Origin: Acetobacterium woodii | GTDB lineage: Bacteria; Bacillota; Clostridia; Eubacteriales; Eubacteriaceae | DNA length: 64,000 bases | Assembly (NCBI GenBank): GCA_016213825.1 | Contig: JACQZP010000021.1 | Location: 422,360-486,359 of the forward strand | Direction: 5' to 3' | Shown: in pieces, positions 26,873-35,367 of the stretch | How positions within the stretch are numbered: position 1 is the first letter of the stretch | How the letters are laid out: each line of letters begins with the position of its first letter | The notes under the pieces: generated by a model | Database searches by the model: none | What the model was told of the DNA's origin: nothing | The model's input: the letters and a program-made list of their open reading frames with translations, nothing else | Position numbers and translations under genes: made by a program

Positions 26873-27936
26873 TGGAAAAACTTGTTCGAAAAAATATTGA
26901 AAGTCTGGTTGCTTATAAGGTTGACGCCCCTCAATACGATATTGTGGTCAACGCCAACGAAAGTCCTTTTGATTTTCCGATGCAATTAAAACGCAAATTT
27001 TGTGACGACATCTGCAACACCGATTTAAACCGCTACCCGGAAGCCTGCTTCCCTGAATTGCTGGCTGAACTCACCGGCTACACTGGCGTGCCCCAGGAAG
27101 GCATTATCTGCGGCTCCGGCTCTGATGAGCTGATTGCGATGATTAATCAGGCCTTTGTGGACCCCGGTGATGTAGTGGTTTCTCACACCCCCTCCTTTGC
27201 CATGTATGACATCTGGGCGACCATTTCCAATGCCAAACATATCATGGTGGACGATTTACCGGGACATATTCCCGATGTAGACGGTCTGATTGCGGCTGCC
27301 TGTGACACTCAGGCCAAGATTCTCTATATCTGCAATCCCAACAACCCGACCGGTTATATCTTTGATCAGGATGACATCATTAAAATGCTGGATGCGGTGC
27401 CTTCGCTGGTGGTTTTAGATGAAGCCTATATTGAATTTTTTGGCGAATCCAATGTCGATCTATTGGCTAAATATCCCCGATTGTTAATCCTGCGAACGCT
27501 GTCCAAAGCTTTTGGCCTGGCTGGCATCCGCTGTGGTTATGCGCTGGGCAATAAGGATGTCATTGATATTCTTTATAAGGTAAAAGGCCCTTATAACCTT
27601 AATGTGTTGACTCAGAAACTGGCGGTGATCGCCCTAAAAAATCGGACTGAAATTTTGCGCAATCTGGAAATCTTAAAGGCTGAACGGCTTAAAGCCATTG
27701 CGGTGCTTGAAGCTTTGCCCGGAATCACCGTTTTTCCATCCGGTTCCAACTTCATTTATTTTGAAACCACCAAAGCTGAAGCTATTTTTGAGGCACTGCT
27801 GAAAAAGAATATCTTAATCAAACGCTTTGCCGAATCCCAATCTAACCCCGGCAGCATTCGTTTTTCCATGGGAAAACCCCAGGAAAATCAAAAGATTCTG
27901 GAAATTATCAAGGAGGTCGTGTACAATGAAGCGTAG
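26872..27936 (+). CDS. hisC: Histidinol-phosphate aminotransferase
   Basis: 354-aa PLP aminotransferase (class I/II) converting imidazole acetol-phosphate to histidinol-phosphate. NANESPFDFP at the N-terminus, ICNPNNPTGYIF, VVLDEAYIEF, the Schiff-base Lys in TLSKAFGLAGIRCGY and the RFSMGKP phosphate-binding Arg near the end. Start overlaps hisD stop; its last 11 nt overlap the hisB start. Confidence 0.97.
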   Translation: MEKLVRKNIESLVAYKVDAPQYDIVVNANESPFDFPMQLKRKFCDDICNTDLNRYPEACFPELLAELTGYTGVPQEGIICGSGSDELIAMINQAFVDPGDVVVSHTPSFAMYDIWATISNAKHIMVDDLPGHIPDVDGLIAAACDTQAKILYICNPNNPTGYIFDQDDIIKMLDAVPSLVVLDEAYIEFFGESNVDLLAKYPRLLILRTLSKAFGLAGIRCGYALGNKDVIDILYKVKGPYNLNVLTQKLAVIALKNRTEILRNLEILKAERLKAIAVLEALPGITVFPSGSNFIYFETTKAEAIFEALLKKNILIKRFAESQSNPGSIRFSMGKPQENQKILEIIKEVVYNEA

Positions 27937-28513
27937 CTCTACATTAAATCGCAGTACCAGCGAAACCACCATTGCCCTGACCCTGAATCTTGATGGCACC
28001 GGACTTGCCGATATCAACACCGGGGTGGGCTTTTTTGATCACATGCTGACACTTTTTACCAAACACGGTAAATTTGACCTGACCATCGCGGCCACCGGCG
28101 ACGAAGCGGATAATCATCATGCCATCGAAGACATCGGCATCCTGCTGGGCAAGGCTTTCTATGAAGCTCTGGGCGACAAGGCCGGAATCAACCGCTATGC
28201 CTTTCAGTTTACGCCAATGGACGAAGCCCTGTGCCGCACTTGTGTGGATATCAGCGGCCGCAGCTTTCTGGTCTTTGATGTGCCACTAACCCGGGAATTC
28301 ATCGGCGACTTCGAAACCGAAATGCTGGAAGAATTTTTCGTGGCCTTTACCCATAACAGTAAGATGACCCTCCACGTGGCGTCGCTTTACGGCACCAACA
28401 ACCACCACATTGTCGAAGGGATTTTCAAATCCCTGGGTCGCACCTTGAAAAGTGCCTGCGCCATCGAAGCCGGCAACACCGAAATCCCTTCTACCAAAGG
28501 AATTATTGAATAG
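27926..28513 (+). CDS. hisB: Imidazoleglycerol-phosphate dehydratase
   Basis: 195 aa, monofunctional Mn-dependent dehydratase. Metal motifs are intact: FFDHMLTLFTKHG, DNHHAIEDIGI and TNNHHIVEGIFKSLG. ATG 27926 is selected because AAGGAGG lies 9 nt upstream, inside the hisC end; a longer open frame to 27827 is just hisC read in another frame. No fused histidinol-phosphatase domain is present. Confidence 0.97.
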   Translation: MKRSSTLNRSTSETTIALTLNLDGTGLADINTGVGFFDHMLTLFTKHGKFDLTIAATGDEADNHHAIEDIGILLGKAFYEALGDKAGINRYAFQFTPMDEALCRTCVDISGRSFLVFDVPLTREFIGDFETEMLEEFFVAFTHNSKMTLHVASLYGTNNHHIVEGIFKSLGRTLKSACAIEAGNTEIPSTKGIIE

Positions 28514-28678
28514 CCATTACGAAAGTGCCGTGAGCTTTGTGTCCAGTTTCGCACGAAACAATTTTTACACTGTACGGCGGACAGGCTAACGCCTGTTCGC
28601 CTACACGTTACAAAATCGTTTGTGGAAACTAAACCCAAAGCGCTATCTGTTCGATGTTTATTCGTTTTGCAATTATCG
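28513..28678. repeat. Palindromic MITE-like element, copy C (inside his operon)
   Basis: 166 bp, about the same length and sequence as the element at 6836-7002 (for example AGTGCCGTGAGCTTTGTG, CCAGTTTCGCAC, TACACGTTAC, GTTTGTGGAAACT). It starts at the last base of hisB and ends 33 nt before hisH, so the co-transcribed his mRNA contains this hairpin. Central arms GGCGGACAGGC / GCCTGTTCGCC pair well. Confidence 0.75.
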
Positions 28679-28710
28679 AATGAAATTATAAAATAACAGG
28701 AGGACAACCA

Positions 28711-29319
28711 TTGATCGCAATTGTCGACTATGATGTCGGAAACTTAAAAAATGTTTATACTGCTCTGGGCGACGTGGGTCTGGAAGGAACCATCACCCGG
28801 GATAAAAAAATATTGGATCAGGCCGATGCCATCATCCTGCCAGGCGTTGGCGCCTTTTCAGATGCCATGGACAACCTCAGAAAATTTGATCTGATTGATA
28901 CCTTAAATGCCAATGTTAAAAAAGGCAAAATCCTGATGGGAATCTGTCTGGGGATGCAGCTGCTTTTTGATAAAAGCTATGAAGACGGCGAATTTGTCGG
29001 TCTCTCTTATATTCCCGGTGAAATTGTTAAATTTGATGCTCCGGGCATCAAGATTCCCCACATGGGCTGGAACAACCTGATCATCAACCGGGAGAGCCCA
29101 CTGGTAAAAAACATTGGCACAGAAGATTATGTCTATTTTGTCCATTCCTACTACGCCAAACCGGAACATTTTGACGATGTGGTGGCTTATGCCGAATACA
29201 GCGTTAAGGTGCCGGGGATCGTCCAGAGAGACAATGTCATCGGGATGCAGTTTCACCCGGAAAAAAGCTCCACTGTGGGCCTGCAATTACTAAAGAACTT
29301 TAAGGAGATGATATCATGA
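28711..29319 (+). CDS. hisH: Imidazole glycerol phosphate synthase, glutaminase subunit
   Basis: 202-aa class I glutamine amidotransferase delivering ammonia to HisF. Nucleophile Cys in GICLGMQLLFD, and the His/Glu pair in MQFHPEKSS. Start is TTG at 28711 with AGGAGG 7 nt upstream. ATGA overlap with hisA. Confidence 0.97.
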   Translation: MIAIVDYDVGNLKNVYTALGDVGLEGTITRDKKILDQADAIILPGVGAFSDAMDNLRKFDLIDTLNANVKKGKILMGICLGMQLLFDKSYEDGEFVGLSYIPGEIVKFDAPGIKIPHMGWNNLIINRESPLVKNIGTEDYVYFVHSYYAKPEHFDDVVAYAEYSVKVPGIVQRDNVIGMQFHPEKSSTVGLQLLKNFKEMIS

Positions 29320-30038
29320 TTGTATTTCCTGCCATCGATTTAAAAAACGGCAAGTGTGTCCGCTTAATGCAAGGACAAAAAGACGCCGAAACCATTTATT
29401 TTGACAACCCGGTGGACGTCGCCTTAAAGTGGCAGTCCAAGGGAGCTCAGTATCTGCATCTGGTGGATCTGGACGGGGCCTTTGACGGGCAGCCCAAAAA
29501 TCTGGAACTGGTTAAGGAGATCGTTTCTGCCCTGGATATCCCGGTTGAACTGGGGGGCGGTATCCGCACCCTGGAAATTGCCAAGGACTACATCGACAGC
29601 GGTGTTTCCCGGATCATTATCGGTACCCAGGCGGTAAAGGATTTTGAATTCATTGTCAAACTCCTGGATCTTTATGATGATAAGGTCTGCGTTTCCATCG
29701 ATGCCAAAAACGGGCTGGTCTGTACCGAAGGCTGGGTCGAAAGCAGCAACATCGAAGCCCTGGAACTGGCCAGTAACCTGGAAAAACTGGGTCTGTCGAC
29801 GCTGGTATACACCGATATTTCCAAAGACGGTATGATGACCGGCCCTAATTTTGAGATGCTTCAAGTGCTTAACGACAACCTCAAAATGGATATTATCGCA
29901 TCTGGCGGGATCTCCAAATCTGCCGATCTGATCCGCCTGGAAGCCATGGGGATGTACGGCGCGATCACTGGCAAAGCCCTCTATGAAGGCGCCATCGATC
30001 TGGAAAAACTGCTGAAAGAGGAGCTTAAACCATGCTGA
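29316..30038 (+). CDS. hisA: Phosphoribosylformimino-5-aminoimidazole carboxamide ribotide isomerase
   Basis: 240-aa TIM barrel. Catalytic Asp near the N-terminus in [14 protein letters not shown], and the second in [14 protein letters not shown]. Starts within the hisH stop (ATGA) and overlaps hisF by 7 nt. Confidence 0.97.
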   Translation: MIVFPAIDLKNGKCVRLMQGQKDAETIYFDNPVDVALKWQSKGAQYLHLVDLDGAFDGQPKNLELVKEIVSALDIPVELGGGIRTLEIAKDYIDSGVSRIIIGTQAVKDFEFIVKLLDLYDDKVCVSIDAKNGLVCTEGWVESSNIEALELASNLEKLGLSTLVYTDISKDGMMTGPNFEMLQVLNDNLKMDIIASGGISKSADLIRLEAMGMYGAITGKALYEGAIDLEKLLKEELKPC

Positions 30039-30790
30039 CCAAACGAATCATCCCCTGCCTTGACGTCGATCATGGCCGGGTGGTAAAAGGTAAAAAATTT
30101 CAGGACATTCAGGACGTCGCTGATCCGGTGGAACTGGGTCGTTACTACTCTGAGCAGGGCGCTGACGAGCTGGTTTTCTACGACATCACTGCTAGCTATG
30201 AAGACCGGGATATTTTTATCCATATTGTTGAAAAAGTAGCCGAAGCCATCCGGATCCCCTTTACCATTGGCGGCGGCATCAGCAAAGTGGAAGATTTCCG
30301 CAAAGTGCTGATGGCTGGCGCCGACAAGGTCTCCGTCAACTCCGCAGCCGTTAAAAACCCCCAGCTGATCAGAGAAGCGGCGCTGCGGTTTGGCGCCCAA
30401 TGTGTGGTGTTATCGATTGATGCCAAACGTAATAATAAGGGCTCCTGGGATGTCTATGTTAAGGGTGGCCGGGAAAATACTGGCATCGATGCCATTGAGT
30501 GGGCCAAGCAGGGTCAGGATCTGGGAGCCGGCGAAATCTGCATCAACTCCATTGATACCGATGGGGTTAAAAAAGGCTATGATCTGGAGCTGAACCAGAA
30601 GCTATCCAGCCTGCTGACCATTCCGATCATCGCTTCCGGCGGTGCCGGGAAAATGTCAGACTTTGCCGATGTGTTAAAAGTCGGTGCCGATGCCGCCCTG
30701 GCTGCATCCGTTTTTCATTACAAAGAAATACCAATCGCTGATCTGAAAAATTATTTACACGACCAGCAGATACCCATGAGACGGGTATAG
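30032..30790 (+). CDS. hisF: Imidazole glycerol phosphate synthase, cyclase subunit
   Basis: 252-aa TIM barrel closing the imidazole ring with ammonia from His[16 protein letters not shown] with the first catalytic Asp, [10 protein letters not shown], and [14 protein letters not shown] with the second. Confidence 0.97.
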   Translation: MLTKRIIPCLDVDHGRVVKGKKFQDIQDVADPVELGRYYSEQGADELVFYDITASYEDRDIFIHIVEKVAEAIRIPFTIGGGISKVEDFRKVLMAGADKVSVNSAAVKNPQLIREAALRFGAQCVVLSIDAKRNNKGSWDVYVKGGRENTGIDAIEWAKQGQDLGAGEICINSIDTDGVKKGYDLELNQKLSSLLTIPIIASGGAGKMSDFADVLKVGADAALAASVFHYKEIPIADLKNYLHDQQIPMRRV

Positions 30791-30801
30791 AAAGGCAGAC
30801 T

Positions 30802-31422
30802 ATGGATTTAGAAAATATTAAATACAACGAGGCCGGTTTAGTACCGGCTATCGTTCAGGATTACGAGACCCGTCAGGTATTGATGATGGCGTGGATGAAT
30901 GAAGAAGCGTTAAAACTGACCATCGAGACTAAAAAAGCTACCTTTTACAGTCGCAGCCGCCAGGCGCTGTGGATCAAAGGCGAAACCTCTGGCAACACGC
31001 AAGCAGTGGTTAAAATCAATTATGACTGCGACGGCGATACCCTGTTGCTACAGGTGAACCCTGAAGGACCAGCTTGTCATACCGGCAATACTTCCTGTTT
31101 CTATCGCAGCCTGGCCATCGATCAGGAGGCCAACCTGGGAAATATGGAAATTCTGACCATGCTTTACGATCTGATTGCTGAGCGTAAAACCACCCCGATT
31201 GCCGGTTCCTACACTAATTACCTGTTCGAAAAAGGGGTTGATAAGATTTGTAAAAAAATTGGTGAAGAGGCTGCGGAAACCATTATTGCGGCCAAAAACA
31301 ACGATCCCGATGAGTTGATTTATGAAGCCTCGGATCTTATCTATCATCTGCTGGTTCTGCTTAATAATCAAAATGTTGATCTGGAATCACTTTTCCAGGA
31401 ACTGACCAAACGCCATAAATAA
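30802..31422 (+). CDS. hisI: Bifunctional phosphoribosyl-AMP cyclohydrolase / phosphoribosyl-ATP pyrophosphatase (HisIE)
   Basis: 206-aa fusion. The N-terminal HisI part (1-105) has the zinc cysteines in [12 protein letters not shown] and [11 protein letters not shown]. The C-terminal HisE part (about 115-206) has the MazG-like [12 protein letters not shown] and [13 protein letters not shown]. Last gene of the operon; a terminator follows. Histidinol-phosphate phosphatase is missing from the cluster. Confidence 0.97.
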   Translation: MDLENIKYNEAGLVPAIVQDYETRQVLMMAWMNEEALKLTIETKKATFYSRSRQALWIKGETSGNTQAVVKINYDCDGDTLLLQVNPEGPACHTGNTSCFYRSLAIDQEANLGNMEILTMLYDLIAERKTTPIAGSYTNYLFEKGVDKICKKIGEEAAETIIAAKNNDPDELIYEASDLIYHLLVLLNNQNVDLESLFQELTKRHK

Positions 31423-31433
31423 GCCTATCCCAT

Positions 31434-31467
31434 ACCGGTTAGAAGAATTTCTTTTAATCGGTTTTTT
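31434..31467 (+). terminator. Terminator of the his operon
   Basis: Stem CCGGTTAGAAGAA / TTCTTTTAATCGG (with G-U pairs) followed by a six-T run. Confidence 0.75.
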
Positions 31468-31501
31468 ATTTTTCAGCTAAACTTCGGATTTTTTTTCAAA
31501 T

Positions 31502-31528
31502 AAAAAGAGACGTAAGCTCACGTCCCTT
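31502..31528 (-). terminator. Terminator of arsD copy 1
   Basis: Minus strand stem GGGACGT / ACGTCTC with loop GAGCTT followed by five Ts. Confidence 0.75.
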
Positions 31529-31566
31529 TAATTCTAATCCGATAATTTATATTTAATAATTGTCAC

Positions 31567-31965
31567 TTAACAGCAGTCGCTTTTTACTTCGCCACAGCCA
31601 CACCCACAGCCGCCATCGGCGGGTTTTTGCGCTTTTTGAACCATCTTGACAATATCTTCTCTCGTCATGCCGGCCCATTCAGCAAAATTTGCATTGGAAG
31701 GATAAGATCCCTTTTGTCTGATTTCGCCATCCACAACTGTAATCGGTAGCGCTTCAGTGCCTTCGTTGGCAATCGTATCATTGACTTCTTTATTGGTCAC
31801 AAACGCCATCGGGTCACTGGAAAGATTGTAACGGCTGATTTTTCTGCCTTCGCCTTCCAGCTCATTTAGAAACGTTGAAACTCTCAACAGCTCAGGATCA
31901 ACTCCAGGTCCGCAGACACCGGTTGAACAGCACATTGCTGGTTCAAATATTTCGACTTTACTCAT
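31567..31965 (-). CDS. arsD: ArsD family metalloid-binding protein, copy 1
   Basis: 132 aa, thioredoxin-like ArsD family: As(III)/Sb(III) metallochaperone that hands metalloid to ArsA in classic ars operons. The vicinal Cys pair and third Cys of the binding site are present in EPAMCCSTGVCGPG, as is ALPITVVDGEI. The C-terminus ends in a Cys/Gly-rich run (GGCGCGCGEVKSDCC), adding more thiols. ATG 31965 with GGAG 8 nt upstream. No arsA, arsB/acr3 or arsC gene is nearby; the only companion is a second arsD-like gene upstream. Confidence 0.85.
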   Translation of the reverse strand: MSKVEIFEPAMCCSTGVCGPGVDPELLRVSTFLNELEGEGRKISRYNLSSDPMAFVTNKEVNDTIANEGTEALPITVVDGEIRQKGSYPSNANFAEWAGMTREDIVKMVQKAQKPADGGCGCGCGEVKSDCC

Positions 31966-32082
31966 ATTCAATTCTCCATTTCATTAATCATAATTTGTGA
32001 TGCTTTGTCGCCTGTAGCTCAATAAAGCTCAGATCACTTTGTACTCATATGATATGTCAAAATGTAGCTTTTGTCAAGGATT

Positions 32083-32460
32083 TTAACAACAATCTCCGCC
32101 ACAAAAGCTTTTATTAGCCATTTTAGCTTTCATCATCATCATCACCAATTCATCTTTGGACATACCCGCCCAGGTTGCCAAATCATGATTAGAGGGATAG
32201 GATCCCTTACTTTTGATTTCACCATCAACGACAACAATTGGCAGGGCTGCTACCCCCTCACTTTCAACAAGGTCATTAACGGTTTTGTTCATGGCAAACA
32301 TTTCCGGATTTTCAGCCAGCCCATATCGTTTGATTGATTTTCCTTCGTTTTCCAGGGCTTTGATCATGGTTGACATCCGAAATAATTCCCGATCGCCTCC
32401 AGGACCACATCCAATTGGTTTGTTACTTGTAATAGGGTCATATATTTCAATTGTTTTCAT
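32083..32460 (-). CDS. ArsD-like protein, copy 2, lacking the vicinal Cys pair
   Basis: 125 aa, similar to the neighbour over its whole length (PELFRMSTM-type region, KSIKRYGLAENPEMFAMNK, ALPIVVVDGEIKSKGSYPSNH, TWAGMSKDELV). At the metalloid site it reads ITSNKPIGCGPGG, so the CC pair is lost and only one Cys remains. A short FCGGDCC tail is kept. It may be a specialised partner rather than a metalloid chaperone. ATG 32460, GGAG 6 nt upstream. 117 nt upstream of copy 1 on the same strand. Confidence 0.8.
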   Translation of the reverse strand: MKTIEIYDPITSNKPIGCGPGGDRELFRMSTMIKALENEGKSIKRYGLAENPEMFAMNKTVNDLVESEGVAALPIVVVDGEIKSKGSYPSNHDLATWAGMSKDELVMMMMKAKMANKSFCGGDCC

Positions 32461-32693
32461 GACATTCTCCATTTCATCTTCTCTTATTTATAAAAATCAC
32501 AGGAATAAGTTTTTTATCAGATTGTACTCAGATGAAAACATATTCATATTACTAGTTTTAAAATATTCCAATTTTCGATTTCTGTCAAGTGATATTAACT
32601 AAGATGAATCTTTTTTATGAATCATTTAAGTTAATTTTTTTAATTTCAATCAAGATTTCAAGCAAAATTTTAAGCAAAGATAGTCGTTTTGCG

Positions 32694-32722
32694 TTGCATT
32701 ATCACCTAAAATCGTGTATAAT
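32694..32722 (+). promoter_or_regulatory. Promoter for a standalone RNA
   Basis: TTGCAT (32694-32699), 17-nt spacer ending in TG, TATAAT (32717-32722). There is no plus-strand gene for over 5 kb downstream, so it should serve a non-coding transcript. Confidence 0.7.
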
Positions 32723-32728
32723 AAAATT

Positions 32729-32908
32729 ACTCCGAAGTTTAAGATTTCTAAGGTATTTTTAACTATGAACTTAAACCCGTAGGGTATAATCGGAAACGAT
32801 TATGTCTCCCAGTGTGGAAAAGGGGCTTAACCGGGCTTATGTCTGTGTTATTTTGCATTTGTTAAGTGCAGAAAAAAAAGACCATTCCATTAGGAGTGGT
32901 CTTTTTTT
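32729..32908 (+). ncRNA. Candidate standalone structured RNA (unclassified, ~180 nt)
   Basis: Bounded by a good promoter and by an intrinsic terminator (AAGACCATTCC / GGAGTGGTCTT plus eight Ts at 32878-32908). Inside are a GTTTAAG/CTTAAAC pairing, a hairpin TAATCG-GAAA-CGATTA with a GNRA loop flanked by GGG/CCC, and GCATTT/AAGTGC near the 3' end. There is no ORF with a ribosome site. Size and independence would suit a 6S-type RNA, but I cannot match it to a 6S consensus, SRP RNA, tmRNA or a riboswitch class. Confidence 0.55.
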
Positions 32909-32983
32909 TCCCAGAGCGTCCCTGAATTTTATTTATTTGTAACCGAAATATTACGAAATCAGGACACTTTCTTTTATAAGCTT

Positions 32984-33017
32984 AAGCCGGACTAACCAAC
33001 CGGCTTTGGTTTTTTTT
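32984..33017 (+). terminator. Intrinsic terminator-like hairpin
   Basis: AAGCCGG / CCGGCTT stem followed by TGG and eight Ts, plus strand, about 75 nt past the terminator of the RNA candidate. It may be a backup terminator or belong to a second short transcript. Confidence 0.65.
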
Positions 33018-33044
33018 GTTTTATAAACATTGAGCGTTCTAACT

Positions 33045-33096
33045 AAAGATGAGCATCAGAAAACGCATACGCTGTTTTCTGATGCTCATCTTTTTT
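33045..33096. terminator. 20-bp perfect hairpin downstream of the MoaD-like gene
   Basis: AAAGATGAGCATCAGAAAAC and its complement around a 9-nt loop, with a six-T run on the plus side. It lies 17 nt after the MoaD-like stop on the minus strand and can end transcripts from both sides. Confidence 0.75.
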
Positions 33097-33112
33097 AGGT
33101 TGATCTGCAAAA

Positions 33113-33349
33113 TCAGCCTCCTGCAACAGGAGGAAAAATTGCCATGTAACCATCTTCTTTGATCGGAACAGTGAGCATGGCATCAACTTTTCCATCAACC
33201 CCATCCACAATCAATGCGGCAATTTCCGGGGCCGTAATGCCCAAGCTGTCAATGACATCCTGACCTGTCATCCCAGGCGTATAGTCTACTTCAACAATCT
33301 TCCCCCGGCCTTCTCTGAAGTTCGCAAACAGTTTAACTTTAATTGCCAT
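33113..33349 (-). CDS. MoaD/ThiS-like sulfur carrier protein
   Basis: 78-aa beta-grasp protein with the ubiquitin-like C-terminal Gly-Gly (AIFPPVAGG). MoaD proteins carry thiocarboxylate sulfur for the pterin dithiolene that binds Mo or W. Placement 50 nt after the tungsten aldehyde:ferredoxin oxidoreductase gene, on the same strand, suggests a dedicated tungstopterin supply. ATG 33349 with AGGAGG upstream. A hairpin in the intergenic space may set the expression ratio. Confidence 0.88.
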   Translation of the reverse strand: MAIKVKLFANFREGRGKIVEVDYTPGMTGQDVIDSLGITAPEIAALIVDGVDGKVDAMLTVPIKEDGYMAIFPPVAGG

Positions 33350-33367
33350 ATTTCCTCCTAAGCGAAA

Positions 33368-33388
33368 GGGACGATCTGAGATCGTCCC
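33368..33388 (-). promoter_or_regulatory. Hairpin between aor and moaD-like genes
   Basis: Perfect 8-bp stem GGGACGAT / ATCGTCCC with 5-nt loop, between the two genes of the operon, only 19 nt from the MoaD-like start. It is followed on the minus strand by just three Ts, so it looks like a processing/attenuation or RNA-stability element. Confidence 0.5.
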
Positions 33389-33399
33389 CTGACTTTATT

Positions 33400-35199
33400 T
33401 TATAACAAGCCTAATTTTTCCAGACGTTCTTCGGTAGGAATCCCATCTTCGTCCCAGCCACGTTCTTTGTAGTACAGTGGCAGTAATTCATCCAATTTGT
33501 GAACCCAACCTTTGGTTGGTCCTTCCGGCATTTCTTCTTCTAGCAGACGCGGTGGCAGGGTATCTTCATCTGGTGAAATACCAGCTTCTAAATTAAAGAG
33601 CTTTTCCAGATTCCAGATTCGTTCGCCGGCTAACAGCACATCATCAGCCGACCAGTTTGTGCCTAAAGTTTCATTTAACATATCAGCATATTGTTGGGCA
33701 CCCAACGCAAATGAGGTAAACAGACATAAGCCGGTGGAGTCAATGACAGCGGTCAGATCCTGGAAGATTTTTGCCCAAGTTGGTTTTCCGGCTAATTCAA
33801 AGCGATCCAGTTTTTCCGGCAAGCCCAGAATTTCAGGTGAGATCAGGTAGCCACGCACATGACAGCCGCCACGGTTGGAGGTTGCATATTGCAGACCCAT
33901 GCCCTGGATTCCACGGGGGTCATAAGCTGGCAGATCCTGTTTTTTAACAGACATGGAGTATTCGGGAACACCGAAGAAATCAGCCAGTCGGTAAGAGCCC
34001 CGGGCCAGTAAATCGCCAAAGCCTTCCCGGTTACCCATTTTCTTGAGCCAGTGAACCACTGAATCCGCGTTGCCGAACTTCAGGATCACGTCGTCATCGA
34101 GCATTTCATCGGTGATATAACCCCGTTGATAGAGCTCCATGGCAGCGGCCAGGGTTGCCCCAGCTGAGATGGTATCAATTCCCAGTTCATTACACCAGTA
34201 ATTGGCGTCGATAACCACTTCCATGTCATCAATGCCTAAATCAGCGGCAAATACCCAGAGGGTTTCATATTCGGGTCCGCCGATGCCATCCGGACTCTTG
34301 TCGCTTTTTACCCAGCGGCCGCAGCCAATCGGGCAATGATGACAGGGATTCCGTTTGATCAGGTATTTTTCGGTCAGAGTTTCACCGCTGACAGCTTCAG
34401 CATTGGGATCGACACCCCCCTGAAAGTTGTTGGTCGGATAAACCCCATGTTCATTGATAATATTAACCAGCACCGCGGTACCGTAGGTTGGCAGACCACC
34501 ACCGGTGACACCGTTTTCTTTTATTAAGGTTCGGCATTCTTTAGTAACGGCTTTTAAGCCGTCAGGATTGGCGATTTCCGGTTTGAGGTTGCCTTTAACC
34601 GTAATGGCTTTGAGGTTTTTCGAACCCATCACCGCACCTACGCCGGAACGACCAGCGGCACGGTCTTTTTCGTTCATGATGGCGGCCATCTGGGACAGTT
34701 TTTCACCAGCTGGACCGATGGTTAAAACCTTGGCGCCGGGTTGTTTTTCTTTTAAGGCGTCGCTTGTTTCGGAAACCATTTTGCCCCACAGATCAAGTGC
34801 CGGTAAAATTTCAACCTTTTCTTCATCAATGCTGATGTAAACTGGCAGGCTGGCTTTTCCTTCAACAATGATGGCATCGTAACCGGCATATTTCAGGTAA
34901 GCGCCCCATTCGCCGCCGGAGTTTGATGACGCAATACAGCCGGTTAATGGCGATTTGGTAACGACCATGTACCGACCACCGGTAGGAGTCGCTGTTCCAG
35001 ACAACGGACCATTGATAAAGACAATTTTATTTTCTGCGGCAAACGGATCAACTTTTGGATCAACCTCATCCATATAAAGCTTTGTTCCTAAACCACGACC
35101 GCCAATATATTTCTTGGCCAACTCAAAATCAAGATCTTCAGTGCCAATTTCACCGGTCGTCAAATTAATACGTAATATTTTTCCCATGTAACCAAACAT
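33400..35199 (-). CDS. Aldehyde:ferredoxin oxidoreductase (tungsten)
   Basis: 599 aa. It oxidises aldehydes to acids with ferredoxin, or reduces acids in acetogens. It carries a bis-tungstopterin and one 4Fe-4S cluster. Visible: GGRGLGTKLYMDEV and TGGRYMVVTKSPLTG in domain 1, the cluster cysteines in NPCHHCPIGCGRW (about 286-294) and the fourth in DSTGLCLFTSF (about 491), all intact. ATG 35199 follows AGGAGGC. A TTGAAT-N17-TATAAT promoter lies upstream. No ferredoxin gene is nearby; the MoaD-like gene follows. Confidence 0.95.
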   Translation of the reverse strand: MFGYMGKILRINLTTGEIGTEDLDFELAKKYIGGRGLGTKLYMDEVDPKVDPFAAENKIVFINGPLSGTATPTGGRYMVVTKSPLTGCIASSNSGGEWGAYLKYAGYDAIIVEGKASLPVYISIDEEKVEILPALDLWGKMVSETSDALKEKQPGAKVLTIGPAGEKLSQMAAIMNEKDRAAGRSGVGAVMGSKNLKAITVKGNLKPEIANPDGLKAVTKECRTLIKENGVTGGGLPTYGTAVLVNIINEHGVYPTNNFQGGVDPNAEAVSGETLTEKYLIKRNPCHHCPIGCGRWVKSDKSPDGIGGPEYETLWVFAADLGIDDMEVVIDANYWCNELGIDTISAGATLAAAMELYQRGYITDEMLDDDVILKFGNADSVVHWLKKMGNREGFGDLLARGSYRLADFFGVPEYSMSVKKQDLPAYDPRGIQGMGLQYATSNRGGCHVRGYLISPEILGLPEKLDRFELAGKPTWAKIFQDLTAVIDSTGLCLFTSFALGAQQYADMLNETLGTNWSADDVLLAGERIWNLEKLFNLEAGISPDEDTLPPRLLEEEMPEGPTKGWVHKLDELLPLYYKERGWDEDGIPTEERLEKLGLL

Positions 35200-35240
35200 T
35201 TCGTACGCCTCCTAAATTTTATTTATTTGTAACCATTATC

Positions 35241-35269
35241 ATTATACCCAAATTTTACCTTTTATTCAA
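35241..35269 (-). promoter_or_regulatory. Promoter of the aor operon
   Basis: Minus strand TTGAAT (35269-35264), 17-nt spacer, TATAAT (35246-35241), 42 nt upstream of the start. No Moco/Wco riboswitch-like structure is visible in the short leader. Confidence 0.75.
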
Positions 35270-35367
35270 TGGATTACAGAAATGTTATGGTCAAGTGCAA
35301 AAATTTATAGCTTTCTGGCGTTCGAAAATTGATTTTTTGATCATTTATTGAGCATTTTTTACATTAG

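Noticed and set aside
27827..27925. Upstream extension of hisB
   Set aside because: It is hisC read in another frame; the AAGGAGG-supported ATG at 27926 gives the normal family N-terminus.
35200..35367. Molybdenum/tungsten cofactor riboswitch before the aldehyde ferredoxin oxidoreductase
   Set aside because: The leader after the promoter is about 35 nt with no matching helices.
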